DNA of 64,000 nucleotides from Gluconobacter potus (lineage in GTDB: Bacteria > Pseudomonadota > Alphaproteobacteria > Acetobacterales > Acetobacteraceae). The stretch is taken from positions 372,001 through 436,000 of the forward strand of contig NZ_JABCQF010000002.1 in assembly GCF_015244705.1 (NCBI RefSeq). Reading direction: 5' to 3'. The position numbers were made by a program, and so were the translations under genes. Shown in pieces: positions 35,573 through 44,860 of the stretch. The notes beneath the pieces are model-generated. The model worked only from the letters and a program-made list of their open reading frames with translations. It ran no database searches and had not been told where the DNA came from. Within the stretch, counting starts at the first letter, position 1; the number at the start of each line of letters is the position of its first letter.

Positions 35573-38092
35573 TTATGACGGCCGCTTGCGCGGTCCCCCC
35601 GGTCGCCGGTTTCCTTTTGCAGGAAAGCTGCGGCCGCCCGGCTTTTTGGGGCCGGAAAAACCCGCCCTGCTGCCCGGTCTGGCGGTATGGCCGCTGCGGC
35701 CTGGGCGGCCCCCGACGCGCTGCTGCTTCTGACTCTCGCGCATCCGGCTCTGCGTTCGCAGGACCTGCTCGATCCAGTCGTTGAGAATGGACGTGTTGAT
35801 TTCTGCGTCCTGCCGGGCCGGATAGGCGTCGGGGAACCGCAGCGCGAGCCAGCGCCATGCCACCAGCCGCTTGTGCCGCTTTTCCGCCCGCTCAAGTTCC
35901 TCACGCCCGGCCTGCTCCGGATGCGGCAGGCGTCCCGTGCCTGGCGGTGGCACCGGCCGGCCCGCAGCATGGTCCGCCGCCCACTGGACAAGCCGCTGGA
36001 TACCGTTATCGCGCTCGTCGATCGGACACATGGCATAGGTCCAGCGTGTCGAGAGATCGAGGTTTTCCACACCCTCCAGAGCGGCCGCGATTTCCAGCGC
36101 CTGTTCCATATCGGCCAGACGGTAATTCGGATCGTCCGCCCGCAGAACGGCGTGTTTGATGCGGGTCAGGACACCGTAAAGACTGTCGCTGCCGATCTCT
36201 TCGGCGACGGCCCGGACGATATCCGAATCCGGCTGCACGAGGGGACGCAGTTCTTTGATCTCTTCGGGCGGGGCGCTCAGCATTTTTCGCACAAAGGTCG
36301 GGCTGCCGGCGCCGGCGAGAACGCAGACCAGCCCGCTTTCATGCTTGCCGTAACGTCCCGCGCGGCCGCCGATCTGCTTGACCTCCTGGGAGACCAGATC
36401 GCGCGTCTGGCGTCCGTCGAACTTGCGCAGCGCACTGAACACGACACGGCGGATGGAGAGGTTCAGCCCCATGCCGATCGCATCCGTCGCGATCAGGATA
36501 TCGGCCTCACCACTGTTGAAGCGGGCGGCTTCGGCACGGCGGACTTCCGGGCTCAGGGCTCCGTACACGACGGCAACACGACGCCCCCGCGCCATAAGCT
36601 CGGCGCGGAGATCCAGCACTTCGCGGCGGGAGAAAGCGATGACGGCATCGCTGGGCTTCAGCTCATCGAGATGCAGCGTCTCGCCTGCCTTGAGCGGGCT
36701 CTTGCGTTCGAGATGGATTTCATCCACCGGATCGTCGCAGAGTTCGGCAATGCGCTTGACCAGCGGGATGCAGTCCGGCGCGCCGAGGATGAAGACATGC
36801 CGGGCCGGGACACCCATGATGGCAGCCGTCCAGGCAGCACCCCGGTCCGGATCGGCCAGCATCTGTGCTTCGTCGATGATCGCCACATCCACCGGATTGT
36901 GGAACGGACACATCTCGACCGTCGCCGCCAGATGACGTGCGCCCGGCATTTCGATCCGCTCTTCACCCGTGGAGAGGGACGCCGGAACGCCGCGTGAGAG
37001 CAGGGACTCGCGGAATTCGTGGGCCAGCAGTCGCAACGGTGCGAGCGCCAGACCGCTCTCGGCATTCGCCAGCGCGTTGAGCGCCGTATAGGACTTTCCG
37101 GAGTTCGTCGGACCCGTCACCAGCGTGATGCGGCGTTTCAGCGCACGCGCCGTGCGGAAATGCCCGGCAAACCGGTCCAGCGCGGCCACGCGGGCAATGG
37201 CGGCGTTACCCGCCTTGTTGCCCAGATCCAGAACTTCCGGCCGGTCCTTGGTTCCGCTGCGCCACTGCGGAAGGAACGTCCGGAGCCGCTTGAGCTCCGA
37301 CGGGTCGAAGAAGAACAGTTCGATCCCGTCCGGCCGCGTTTCGCGACGGGCGATGGGAATCCGGTTTTCGGCAATCCAGCGCAGGGCTTCGCGGCGCGAG
37401 CAGTGCAGGACATTCGGCAGCTCATCGAAGCTGACCAGCCCTTCTTCCCACTGGCGCAGACGCTCAAGCTCACGCGCCCTGCGTTCTTCCGCACGGGCCT
37501 GGATATCGGCCTGTTCGCGGGCACGGCGTTCTTCGGCAATCCGCAGATCGTCTTCGAAGCCGAGATCAACGCTGCCGAATGCAGCCGCGATGCTCTGGGA
37601 GAGTTTTTCAAGCTGGCCGCTCGACAGGATCACACCGGTATCGGCCAGATCGGCGCGGACGTCTTCCAGCACGGCACGCGGGGAGTCGCCCATTTCCTGC
37701 CAGCGCGTCATCAGGACATCATCAAGCGTCCGGCGCAGGGCTGGCATGTCGGCACGCGGATCATGGATGCGGGCCGCAGCTTCCTGCGTATCGGGTTTGC
37801 CGACCCAGACCTCGCCGGCCCTGCGGCACACATTCATGAGCTGGGAGGCCCAGGTCTTGCGGCGCACGACGCACAGCGCCTCGATCAGCCCGTCATGGGA
37901 AAGGGCCGCCTCCGGCCCTTCAAGCCTGCGCGCAACCTGACGCAGCAGGGCAGGGCGCTCGCGCGGCGTGATGTCGAGCGGGGTCCCGAATTCAGCCTCG
38001 GCCCGCTGAAGGGCGCGTTCGGCCGGGGAAAAAGAGTCGGAAAGAGTGGCGTCCGGCATGGAGTCGTCTGTCATAAGAGTCTTGTGCGTCAT
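35573..38092 (-). CDS. Suv3-like ATP-dependent RNA helicase
   Basis: About 839 residues from ATG 38092 (38116 and 38074 are also possible). A large N-terminal region (about 1-300) with a charged coiled coil (RRAREQADIQARAEERRARE) and a small DNA/RNA-binding-like domain containing NVLHCSRREALRWI precedes the helicase core: Walker A GPTNSGKSYTAL, Walker B IIDEAQML, motif III GAPD, and motif VI QIGGRAGR, the arrangement of Suv3/MgpS superfamily 2 helicases. Suv3 works in RNA degradation. The C-terminal 50 residues are Gly/Arg/Pro/Lys-rich, an RGG-like RNA-binding tail. Divergent from fpr. Confidence 0.86.
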   Translation of the reverse strand: MTHKTLMTDDSMPDATLSDSFSPAERALQRAEAEFGTPLDITPRERPALLRQVARRLEGPEAALSHDGLIEALCVVRRKTWASQLMNVCRRAGEVWVGKPDTQEAAARIHDPRADMPALRRTLDDVLMTRWQEMGDSPRAVLEDVRADLADTGVILSSGQLEKLSQSIAAAFGSVDLGFEDDLRIAEERRAREQADIQARAEERRARELERLRQWEEGLVSFDELPNVLHCSRREALRWIAENRIPIARRETRPDGIELFFFDPSELKRLRTFLPQWRSGTKDRPEVLDLGNKAGNAAIARVAALDRFAGHFRTARALKRRITLVTGPTNSGKSYTALNALANAESGLALAPLRLLAHEFRESLLSRGVPASLSTGEERIEMPGARHLAATVEMCPFHNPVDVAIIDEAQMLADPDRGAAWTAAIMGVPARHVFILGAPDCIPLVKRIAELCDDPVDEIHLERKSPLKAGETLHLDELKPSDAVIAFSRREVLDLRAELMARGRRVAVVYGALSPEVRRAEAARFNSGEADILIATDAIGMGLNLSIRRVVFSALRKFDGRQTRDLVSQEVKQIGGRAGRYGKHESGLVCVLAGAGSPTFVRKMLSAPPEEIKELRPLVQPDSDIVRAVAEEIGSDSLYGVLTRIKHAVLRADDPNYRLADMEQALEIAAALEGVENLDLSTRWTYAMCPIDERDNGIQRLVQWAADHAAGRPVPPPGTGRLPHPEQAGREELERAEKRHKRLVAWRWLALRFPDAYPARQDAEINTSILNDWIEQVLRTQSRMRESQKQQRVGGRPGRSGHTARPGSRAGFSGPKKPGGRSFPAKGNRRPGGPRKRPS

Positions 38093-38159
38093 TCCGGCAT
38101 GCGCTTCAACGCGCATGGGTTTCCCGAGCGGCAACGATTGGGCTAAAAGACCCGACCAT

Positions 38160-38180
38160 TATCAGGTCCGTGACCTGTTA
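38160..38180. promoter_or_regulatory. Palindromic operator candidate between the helicase gene and fpr
   Basis: CAGGTC-cgt-GACCTG (38163-38168, 38172-38177) with flanking TA/TA gives 8 of 9 symmetric positions per half site. It lies 32 bases before the fpr ATG, in the divergent promoter region. The cognate regulator is unknown. Confidence 0.4.
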
Positions 38181-38209
38181 TCCGTTCCGAACCGGAGACA
38201 GAACCAGAC

Positions 38210-39097
38210 ATGTCCACCCCGACTTTTGCCGCCCCGACTCCGACCATCGACGAGCCCCTGACCGGCCTGGTGCCGTTCGAAGGCCATCCGAAGCAGTACC
38301 GCCTTGCCGAGCCGAGCAAGGAATATGCGCATCTGTATCCCGCCAAGGTGCTGACGGTTCATCATTGGACGGACCGCCTGTTCAGCTTCACCACGACGCG
38401 TGATCCCGGCCTGCGTTTCGAGAACGGCCAGTTCGCGATGATCGGCATCGAGGTCGAAGGCAAGCCGCTTCTGCGCGCCTATTCGATCGCCTCCGCCAAC
38501 TATGAAGACCACATGGAGTTCCTCTCCATCGCGGTCCCCGATGGTCCGCTGACCTCGCGTCTGCGCCATGTGAAGGTGGGCGATACGGTCCTGATCGGCC
38601 GCAAGCCGGTCGGCACGCTGCTGCTCGACAACCTCAAGCCGGGCCGCAACCTGTATTTCCTGTCCACGGGTACGGGTCTGGCGCCGTTCATGAGCCTCAT
38701 CAAGGATCCCGAGGCTTACGAGCGCTATGAGAACGTGATCCTCAGCCACACTGTCCGCATCTCGGGCGAACTGGCCTATGAGAACCATATCCGCCACGAA
38801 CTGCCGGAGCACGAGTTCCTGGGCGAGTTCGTCAAGGACAAGCTGCGCTACTACCCGGCCGTGACGCGTGAAGACTATGCCGTGACCGATCGCATCACCA
38901 AGCTGATCGAGACGGGCAAGATCTTCGAGGATCTGGGTATCGACAAGCTCGATCCCGAGCATGACCGCGTCATGATCTGCGGTTCGCCGGAAATGCTGGC
39001 CGACACCGAAGCCCTTCTCGAGCGTATGGGTTTCGTGGAAGGCAATATGAGCCATCAGGGTTCGTATGTCGTTGAAAAGGCCTTTGCCGAGCGCTGA
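38210..39097 (+). CDS. fpr: Ferredoxin--NADP+ reductase
   Basis: Flavoprotein exchanging electrons between NADP(H) and ferredoxin or flavodoxin. 295 residues; FAD-binding LRAYSIASANYE (RxYS motif, about residue 85), second FAD contact VGTLLLDNLKPG, NADP motif FLSTGTGLAPFMSL and MICGSPEML near the C-terminus. About 35 residues longer at the N-terminus than E. coli Fpr. 25 bases before gor, so the two redox genes are probably cotranscribed. Confidence 0.93.
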   Translation: MSTPTFAAPTPTIDEPLTGLVPFEGHPKQYRLAEPSKEYAHLYPAKVLTVHHWTDRLFSFTTTRDPGLRFENGQFAMIGIEVEGKPLLRAYSIASANYEDHMEFLSIAVPDGPLTSRLRHVKVGDTVLIGRKPVGTLLLDNLKPGRNLYFLSTGTGLAPFMSLIKDPEAYERYENVILSHTVRISGELAYENHIRHELPEHEFLGEFVKDKLRYYPAVTREDYAVTDRITKLIETGKIFEDLGIDKLDPEHDRVMICGSPEMLADTEALLERMGFVEGNMSHQGSYVVEKAFAER

Positions 39098-39122
39098 GGT
39101 CTCAAAGGCACGAAAGGCCGGG

Positions 39123-40517
39123 ATGATGCAGGATTTTGATCTGTTCGTTATTGGTGCCGGTTCGGGCGGGGTGCGCTGTGCGCGCATTGCCGCCCAGAAC
39201 GGAGCGCGCGTCGCGATTGCGGAGCGTCGACACTGGGGCGGAACCTGCGTCAATCTCGGCTGCGTGCCCAAGAAACTGATGGTCTATGCGGCCGAGTATG
39301 GCCGCGAGATCGCCGATGCCCCGTCCTATGGCTGGGACGTCAAACCGGTTGCTCATGACTGGTCCACGCTGATCAGCGCGAAGGACCGCGAGATCGAGCG
39401 CCTGAACCGCGTCTATGTCTCGATGCTGGAAAAGGCCGGGGTCACGCTGTTTACAGGCGATGCCAGCTTCGTGGACGCCCATACGGTTGAAATCGGCCCG
39501 TCCGAACTCGCGCCGGATGCGTCCGTCCAGCGTGTCCGGGCAAAGAACATTGTCATCGCCACCGGATCCACGCCTACGCGCCTGAACATTCCCGGTGCCG
39601 AATATGCCATCGTCTCGGATGATGCCTTCCATCTCTCTGACCGTCCCGAGCGCGTCGCCGTGATCGGCAGCGGCTATATCGGCATCGAGTTTGCCGGGAT
39701 TTTTGCGGGACTGGGTTCGAAGGTGGATCTGGTTTTCCGCCAGCCTCATCCCCTGCGCGGTTTTGACAACGAACTGCGCGCCCATCTGGCCGAACTGCTG
39801 CCGCTGAACGGCATCAAGGCGCATCCCGGTCGCTCCCCGGAGCGGATCGAAAAGGTTGCGGACGGCTATCGTCTGCATCTTGAGGGCGGTGACGTTATCG
39901 AGACGGACTGCGTGTTCATGGCGACGGGCCGTCACCCCAATCTGGCCCCGCTGAAGCTCGACAATGCAGGCGTTGCCACGTGGGATGGCCGTATTCCGGC
40001 CAAGCCCGATGATGCGACGACCAACGTGCCGGGCATTTATGCCATCGGGGATGTGACGGACACCTATAACCTTACGCCCACGGCCATTGCTGAAGGCCAC
40101 ATTCTGGCCGAGCGTCTGTTTGGCGAACCGGGCCGCGAATGGTCCTTTGCCACGACGCCCAAGGCCGTGTTCTTCTCCCAGCCGCTCGCCACGGTCGGCC
40201 TGAGCGAAGAAGAAGCCGTGCAGAGCCATGACGTGGACATCTATACGTCCAGCTTCACCCCGATGCGCCAGACGCTTTCGGGCCGCAAGGGCAAGACCCT
40301 GATGAAGCTGGTCGTTGATGCGCAGAGCAAGATCGTGCTCGGTGCGCACATGATCGGTCCCGATGCGCCCGAGATCATCCAGGGCCTCGCCATTGCGATC
40401 ACGGCAAAGCTGACCAAGCGGGATTTCGATCGCACGATCGGCCTGCACCCCACCAGTGCGGAGGAGTTCGTGACCATGCGGAGCCTCACACGTCACGTCC
40501 CCCGAAAAGCAGGCTGA
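39123..40517 (+). CDS. gor: Glutathione-disulfide reductase
   Basis: NADPH-dependent reduction of GSSG. 464 residues. FAD motif IGAGSGGVRCAR, redox-active disulfide GGTCVNLGCVPKK (C-x4-C, about residues 40-52), NADPH motif IGSGYIGIEFAG, FAD motif YAIGDVTD, and the C-terminal catalytic HPTSAEEFVTM with its His-Glu pair. Two ATG codons at 39123 and 39126; AAAGG precedes. Distinguished from mercuric and lipoamide reductases by the HPTSAEE ending. Confidence 0.93.
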   Translation: MMQDFDLFVIGAGSGGVRCARIAAQNGARVAIAERRHWGGTCVNLGCVPKKLMVYAAEYGREIADAPSYGWDVKPVAHDWSTLISAKDREIERLNRVYVSMLEKAGVTLFTGDASFVDAHTVEIGPSELAPDASVQRVRAKNIVIATGSTPTRLNIPGAEYAIVSDDAFHLSDRPERVAVIGSGYIGIEFAGIFAGLGSKVDLVFRQPHPLRGFDNELRAHLAELLPLNGIKAHPGRSPERIEKVADGYRLHLEGGDVIETDCVFMATGRHPNLAPLKLDNAGVATWDGRIPAKPDDATTNVPGIYAIGDVTDTYNLTPTAIAEGHILAERLFGEPGREWSFATTPKAVFFSQPLATVGLSEEEAVQSHDVDIYTSSFTPMRQTLSGRKGKTLMKLVVDAQSKIVLGAHMIGPDAPEIIQGLAIAITAKLTKRDFDRTIGLHPTSAEEFVTMRSLTRHVPRKAG

Positions 40518-40597
40518 ACCATCATGGCGGCGCGTAACGGTCTTACGGAGGCCCCGCAGTCGGGCCGTCACACAGTTTCTGAAAGGCAGCACCGGGC

Positions 40598-42637
40598 ATG
40601 AAGTTTGGCTGGCTGTTTGCCCCGTCCATCACGTCCGTCATGTTTGCTCTCCGCACCACGATCGCAGCGCTTCTGGCGCTGGCGATCGCGCTGTGGATGG
40701 AACTCGGTGAGCCGCAATGGGCGGCCATGACCGTCTGGATCGTCGCCCAGAACTCTCGCGGCGAAAGTATTTCCAAGGGCCGCTGGCGTCTCGTTGGTAC
40801 CGTGATCGGGATGGTGATGGCCATCGTGCTCATGGCGGCCTTTCCGCAATATCCCTGGTTGTTCCTGCCAGCCCTCGCGCTCTGGGTCGGGCTGTGTGCC
40901 GGTCTTGCGACGCTGACGCACAACTTCCGCGGCTATGCCCTCGTGCTGGCCGGCTATACCTGCACCATCATTGCGCTCGGTGCGGTCAAGGAGCCCGATC
41001 ACGTCTTCAACGTCGCGATGGCGCGCGGCACCTATATTTTCCTCGGTGTGATCTGCGAGACGGCGATGGGCATGATTGCCCTGCCCAATGTCGCAGGCCG
41101 CGCACGTGAGGAACTGCGCAAGCGTCTTCAGGGTATTCTGACCCGGGCCATTCCTGCCCTGACGGCTGTGTTGCGCCAGAAGCCGGGTGCTACGGACGAC
41201 CTGTCCACCCTGCTGGGCTCGCTTCAGGCTTCCAGCGACCAGATCGAATTCAGCCGCATCGAGATCCGCAGCGAGGGCAACGAAGTCGAGCACGCCTATG
41301 TCACGCTCGGGCTGGTCGCGCGCGTCCTGTCGCGCGGGCTGGGCCTGCGGACCCGCATGACGTCCGTCACGCATCAGCCCGAAGCCCTGCGGCCTTTTCT
41401 TGAAGACATGGCCACTGCCCTGGACGGCCTGCCGGAGCGGCTGCTCACGGATCGGCGCGGTATCGCGGCCCTGGTGCAGACCGAAGCCCTTCTGGCGGAG
41501 TGCCGGGGCCGCATGCAGACGATCCTGCCCCGCGACGATGAGGATTCCCTGAACGAAGGGATCATTCTCACCGGCGTGGAAGTCATGCTGTCGGATCTGT
41601 GCGAGACCCTGCGTTCCTACCGGGCCAGCGTGGATGGCGCTCCGGTGTCCGAACGCCATCGCCTGACCCGCAATCCGGACTGGCGTGCCTCGATGCGCAA
41701 TGGCGTTCGCACGACCGTGGCGCTGCTGTTCGGCGCCTATGTCTGGGAAGTCACAGCCTGGCCACAGGGGGGCGTGTTCCTGACCTTCATCGCCGTGGTC
41801 TGTGCGCGTTTCGCAACCTTCGAGAACACTGTCCTGCTGAGTGCGGCTTTCTTCTACGGTGCGGTTTTCGCTGCTCTGGCAAGTGTTATTCCGGTGTTCA
41901 TCGTCATGCCGGTGACGGCCAATTATCCGTTCTTCTGCCTTGTGGCAGGCTTCTTCATGATGCTGGGCGGGCTGGCGTCCCGCAATCCGTCCACTGCCGT
42001 CATGGCCGCGTCCTATGGCACGTTCTTCCCGTTCCTGCTGGGCATGGACAACCAGGGACGCATCAACGAGCTCGGCTGGTTCAACACCACCATTGCGCTT
42101 CTGCTGGGTCTTGGTGCCGGTGTGGTGATTTTCCGCGCCGTCCTGCCCTTTACCCCGGCCCGCGCGGGCGAGGTCCTGCGCTACCAGCTCAAGCGGAGCC
42201 TGCGACGGCTGGCGCTGCCGGGTGTGGTGATGGACGAATATGTCTGGATCAACGAGGGCACACAGAGCATGGAGCGTGCCGTGCGCTTTGCCGGCTCCCT
42301 GTCCAGTGAGCGGGCGGAAGCCATGCTGCGCGGGACGCTCTCCGTCCTGACAGTAGGACGGAACGTGCTGATGCTCCGCAAACTTGCAGAGCATGGAAGC
42401 CTGCCGGATACGGCGGTGACGGCGGTGGATGGGCTGGTCCGCAACCTGCTGCGTCGCAAGCTGCCCCTGACCCATACGACCGCCACGATCGATCCGACCC
42501 TGGACGAACTCTATGCGCTGGAGCGTCAGTCACAGGACCCGTCGATCCGGCATGATCTGGTGCTGGCCATCGGCTCGCTGCTGATCGTGCGCACCGAAAT
42601 GCCGGTCAGCAGGGCCTTTCTCAAGGGCGCGTTCTGA
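40598..42637 (+). CDS. FUSC-family membrane transporter (aromatic acid exporter-like)
   Basis: 679 residues of the FUSC/YccS/AaeB-like family (PF04632). Two blocks of membrane helices (about 15-165 and 370-530) are separated by a cytoplasmic segment; the first opens with SITSVMFALRTTIAALLALA and EPQWAAMTVWIVAQ, the second with NGVRTTVALLFGAYVWE. Members export hydroxylated aromatic acids or confer resistance. In an acetic acid bacterium a role in organic-acid stress is possible but not shown. 80 bases after gor; possibly the same transcript. Confidence 0.86.
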   Translation: MKFGWLFAPSITSVMFALRTTIAALLALAIALWMELGEPQWAAMTVWIVAQNSRGESISKGRWRLVGTVIGMVMAIVLMAAFPQYPWLFLPALALWVGLCAGLATLTHNFRGYALVLAGYTCTIIALGAVKEPDHVFNVAMARGTYIFLGVICETAMGMIALPNVAGRAREELRKRLQGILTRAIPALTAVLRQKPGATDDLSTLLGSLQASSDQIEFSRIEIRSEGNEVEHAYVTLGLVARVLSRGLGLRTRMTSVTHQPEALRPFLEDMATALDGLPERLLTDRRGIAALVQTEALLAECRGRMQTILPRDDEDSLNEGIILTGVEVMLSDLCETLRSYRASVDGAPVSERHRLTRNPDWRASMRNGVRTTVALLFGAYVWEVTAWPQGGVFLTFIAVVCARFATFENTVLLSAAFFYGAVFAALASVIPVFIVMPVTANYPFFCLVAGFFMMLGGLASRNPSTAVMAASYGTFFPFLLGMDNQGRINELGWFNTTIALLLGLGAGVVIFRAVLPFTPARAGEVLRYQLKRSLRRLALPGVVMDEYVWINEGTQSMERAVRFAGSLSSERAEAMLRGTLSVLTVGRNVLMLRKLAEHGSLPDTAVTAVDGLVRNLLRRKLPLTHTTATIDPTLDELYALERQSQDPSIRHDLVLAIGSLLIVRTEMPVSRAFLKGAF

Positions 42638-42643
42638 AGCCCG

Positions 42644-43468
42644 TCAGGGTGTGGCGAGGAACCGCAGCAGGTCTTCGTTCACCCGTTCGGCATGCGTCAT
42701 GAATAGCCCGTGCGGGGCGCCGTCATAGGAAATCCACGTTGATCCCGGGATGGCGGCCGCAGCTTTTTCCCCGGCGATCTCTGCCGGGACAGTAGTGTCT
42801 CCCCCACCATGAATGACCAGCGTGGGAACGGTAAAGGCCTGAAGATCAGGACGGAAATCCGTCGTCCCCCAGGCATCCACACAGTCCAGCGTCGCCATCG
42901 GGCTTGCCATGCAGGCCAGAATGAAGGTCCAGTCCAGCACGCCCTGGCTGACCGGACGATGCATCAGGCTGACACCATAGAAATCAGGAATGAAATCCTT
43001 CAGGAAGCCAAAGCGGTCCTGCCGGATCTTCTGCTTGACGCCGTCGAAGACGGAAATGTCCACGCCCCTAGGGTTGTCGGACGTTTTGAGCAGGAAGGGG
43101 ACGACCGAAGACAGCAGTACCGTTTTGGAAATGCGTGAGCGGCCATGACGGCTCAGATAGCGTGCGACTTCTCCGCCGCCCATGGAGAACCCGACCAGCG
43201 TCGCATCCCACAGATCAAGCTGTTCAAGGATGACGGCCAGATCATCGGCCAGCGTGTCATAGTCGTAGCAGTTGATCGGATGGCCTGACTGGCCAAACCC
43301 GCGGCGGTCATAGGTGACGACGCGGTAGCCCGCCTCGACCAAAGCCAGCGTCTGCTTTTCCCACATGTCCCCGGTGAGGGGCCATCCGTGGATCAGGACG
43401 ACGGGCCTGCCCGCTCCCATGTCCTTGACGTGAAGGCTCGTTCCATCAGTAGCGGTGATATACGGCAT
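42644..43468 (-). CDS. Alpha/beta hydrolase (non-haem chloroperoxidase/arylesterase type)
   Basis: 274 residues. Catalytic serine in GFSMGGGE (about residue 96), the oxyanion HGWPLTG motif near residue 29, catalytic aspartate in the LVIHGGGDTTVP region and histidine in APHGLFMTH at the end. The pattern is that of the cofactor-free perhydrolase/chloroperoxidase group, which also show esterase activity. Start 43468 is supported by AGGA 8 bases upstream; 43489 is an alternative. Convergent with the FUSC gene, 6 bases between stops. Confidence 0.88.
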   Translation of the reverse strand: MPYITATDGTSLHVKDMGAGRPVVLIHGWPLTGDMWEKQTLALVEAGYRVVTYDRRGFGQSGHPINCYDYDTLADDLAVILEQLDLWDATLVGFSMGGGEVARYLSRHGRSRISKTVLLSSVVPFLLKTSDNPRGVDISVFDGVKQKIRQDRFGFLKDFIPDFYGVSLMHRPVSQGVLDWTFILACMASPMATLDCVDAWGTTDFRPDLQAFTVPTLVIHGGGDTTVPAEIAGEKAAAAIPGSTWISYDGAPHGLFMTHAERVNEDLLRFLATP

Positions 43469-43532
43469 GGTTCTGATCCTCGAAGACATTCATACGAGGA
43501 CCAGAACTTGCTGCCGGGAGTTTGGTTGCGTC

Positions 43533-43940
43533 TTACCAGCCGTTTCCGCGCGGGGCTGTCCAGCCATTGCCCGATGCGTCACCCAGCTGTCCGGACTGCG
43601 TATTGTTGCTGCCCTGATAGGACGAACCGAACTTGGAGATGTTCGCACCCGTCACGGAATCGCGCTCCACACCGGCTTCATGGTCCGGATCGGGGCCATG
43701 TTCGAACTCGTTGGACGGCGTGTCGGAATAACCCGGCGGCGGCTTGCGATGGCCGCGGGCACGGAAATGCTCACCGCCAGTCGTGGTCTGGGACTGCGCA
43801 TCGCTCTGACCTGACTGCGTCGGAAGCGTCGTGCCGGCCGCGTAAGGCTGACCGAAGGATGCGGTCTGGGCCTGTGCCGCCCCTCCCAGCAGAGCGGTCG
43901 CCAGCAGGGCGTGGCAGAAGAAACGGGAAGAGGACAACAT
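43533..43940 (-). CDS. Small secreted protein of unknown function with DxVTGxxIxKFG motif
   Basis: 135 residues from ATG 43940 (AAGGA 10 bases upstream). Signal peptide about 1-25 ending AQAQ. The mature part is Gln/Ser/Thr/Gly-rich and hydrophilic. Residues 94-108 read DSVTGANISKFGSSY, matched by DPVSGSAIEKFGEAY in the protein at 57800-58204, which is also secreted and of the same size. No known domain recognised. Confidence 0.7.
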   Translation of the reverse strand: MLSSSRFFCHALLATALLGGAAQAQTASFGQPYAAGTTLPTQSGQSDAQSQTTTGGEHFRARGHRKPPPGYSDTPSNEFEHGPDPDHEAGVERDSVTGANISKFGSSYQGSNNTQSGQLGDASGNGWTAPRGNGW

Positions 43941-44036
43941 GTGATCCGGTCCTTGGCCGATCATGACAACAAGGCTGCCTTCCGGAGGAAACGCGACGTC
44001 AGGCTCTGACATCCCCGGCAAGGCGGCATATCAGTC

Positions 44037-44042
44037 TATAAT
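44037..44042 (+). promoter_or_regulatory. TATAAT box upstream of alkB
   Basis: An exact TATAAT in the divergent region 43941-44159. No good -35 box is found 16-18 bases upstream, so this is only a candidate. Confidence 0.3.
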
Positions 44043-44159
44043 CGGCCCGCTTTCCGCCGTGTTCAAGACTTCTTTTCCTCTGGAACCGTTTCAGGGCCGC
44101 CCCATATCAGAGGACATGACGATATCAGTATTGGTTTTTCCAGTTCGGGGCGGTGGCTG

Positions 44160-44813
44160 ATGGATGATCTTCTCGCATCCGTCCGTCCGCGAACTGTCCT
44201 TGCCGAGGGGGTCGTATGGCTGCCGGGTTTTGCCCTGTCCGAAGCGCAGGGGCTCCATCAGGCCATTGCACAGGTGAGCGCACAGGCGCCTTTCCGCCAT
44301 TTCCGCACCCGTATGGGCCAGATGTCGGCTGCGATGACATCGTGTGGCGCCTGTGGCTGGGTCGCCGATCCATCGGGCTATCGCTATTCCCGAACCGATC
44401 CGCAGACCGGCCAATTCTGGCCCGCCATGCCAGACGCACTTCGTCACCTTGCGGTCCGGGCGGCAACCGAAGCGGGGTATGAGGGCTTCGACCCTGCGTC
44501 CTGCCTCATCAACCGCTATGGACCCGGAGCGAAAATGGGTCTGCATCAGGACAGGGATGAAGGGATGCCCGAGGCTCCGGTTGTCTCGGTTTCCCTTGGC
44601 GTACCCGCCCGTTTTTCGTTCGGTGGCTTACACCGCACGGACCCGAAACGCATCATCGAACTGCTCGACGGCGATGTGGTGGTGTGGGGTGGGGTATCGC
44701 GGTTTGCGTGGCATGGGGTTTCGCCCGTCCGCGAAACATTCCATCAGCAGACAGGTGCCATGCGATACAATCTGACGTTTCGCGCTATCAACGCCGCGCT
44801 TTTTCGGCCATAA
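44160..44813 (+). CDS. alkB: Alpha-ketoglutarate-dependent dioxygenase AlkB
   Basis: Repairs 1-methyladenine and 3-methylcytosine by oxidative demethylation using Fe(II), O2 and 2-oxoglutarate. 217 residues. Iron ligands H-x-D in GLHQDRDEG (about residues 126-132) and the distal H in [11 protein letters not shown]; 2-oxoglutarate-binding arginines in MRYNLTFR. The nucleotide-recognition lid with [13 protein letters not shown] precedes. Stand-alone, no ada gene nearby. Confidence 0.93.
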   Translation: MDDLLASVRPRTVLAEGVVWLPGFALSEAQGLHQAIAQVSAQAPFRHFRTRMGQMSAAMTSCGACGWVADPSGYRYSRTDPQTGQFWPAMPDALRHLAVRAATEAGYEGFDPASCLINRYGPGAKMGLHQDRDEGMPEAPVVSVSLGVPARFSFGGLHRTDPKRIIELLDGDVVVWGGVSRFAWHGVSPVRETFHQQTGAMRYNLTFRAINAALFRP

Positions 44814-44860
44814 CCAGCGCCCCGCAACTTCTGCATTCACACTCATCCGGAGGGCATTTG

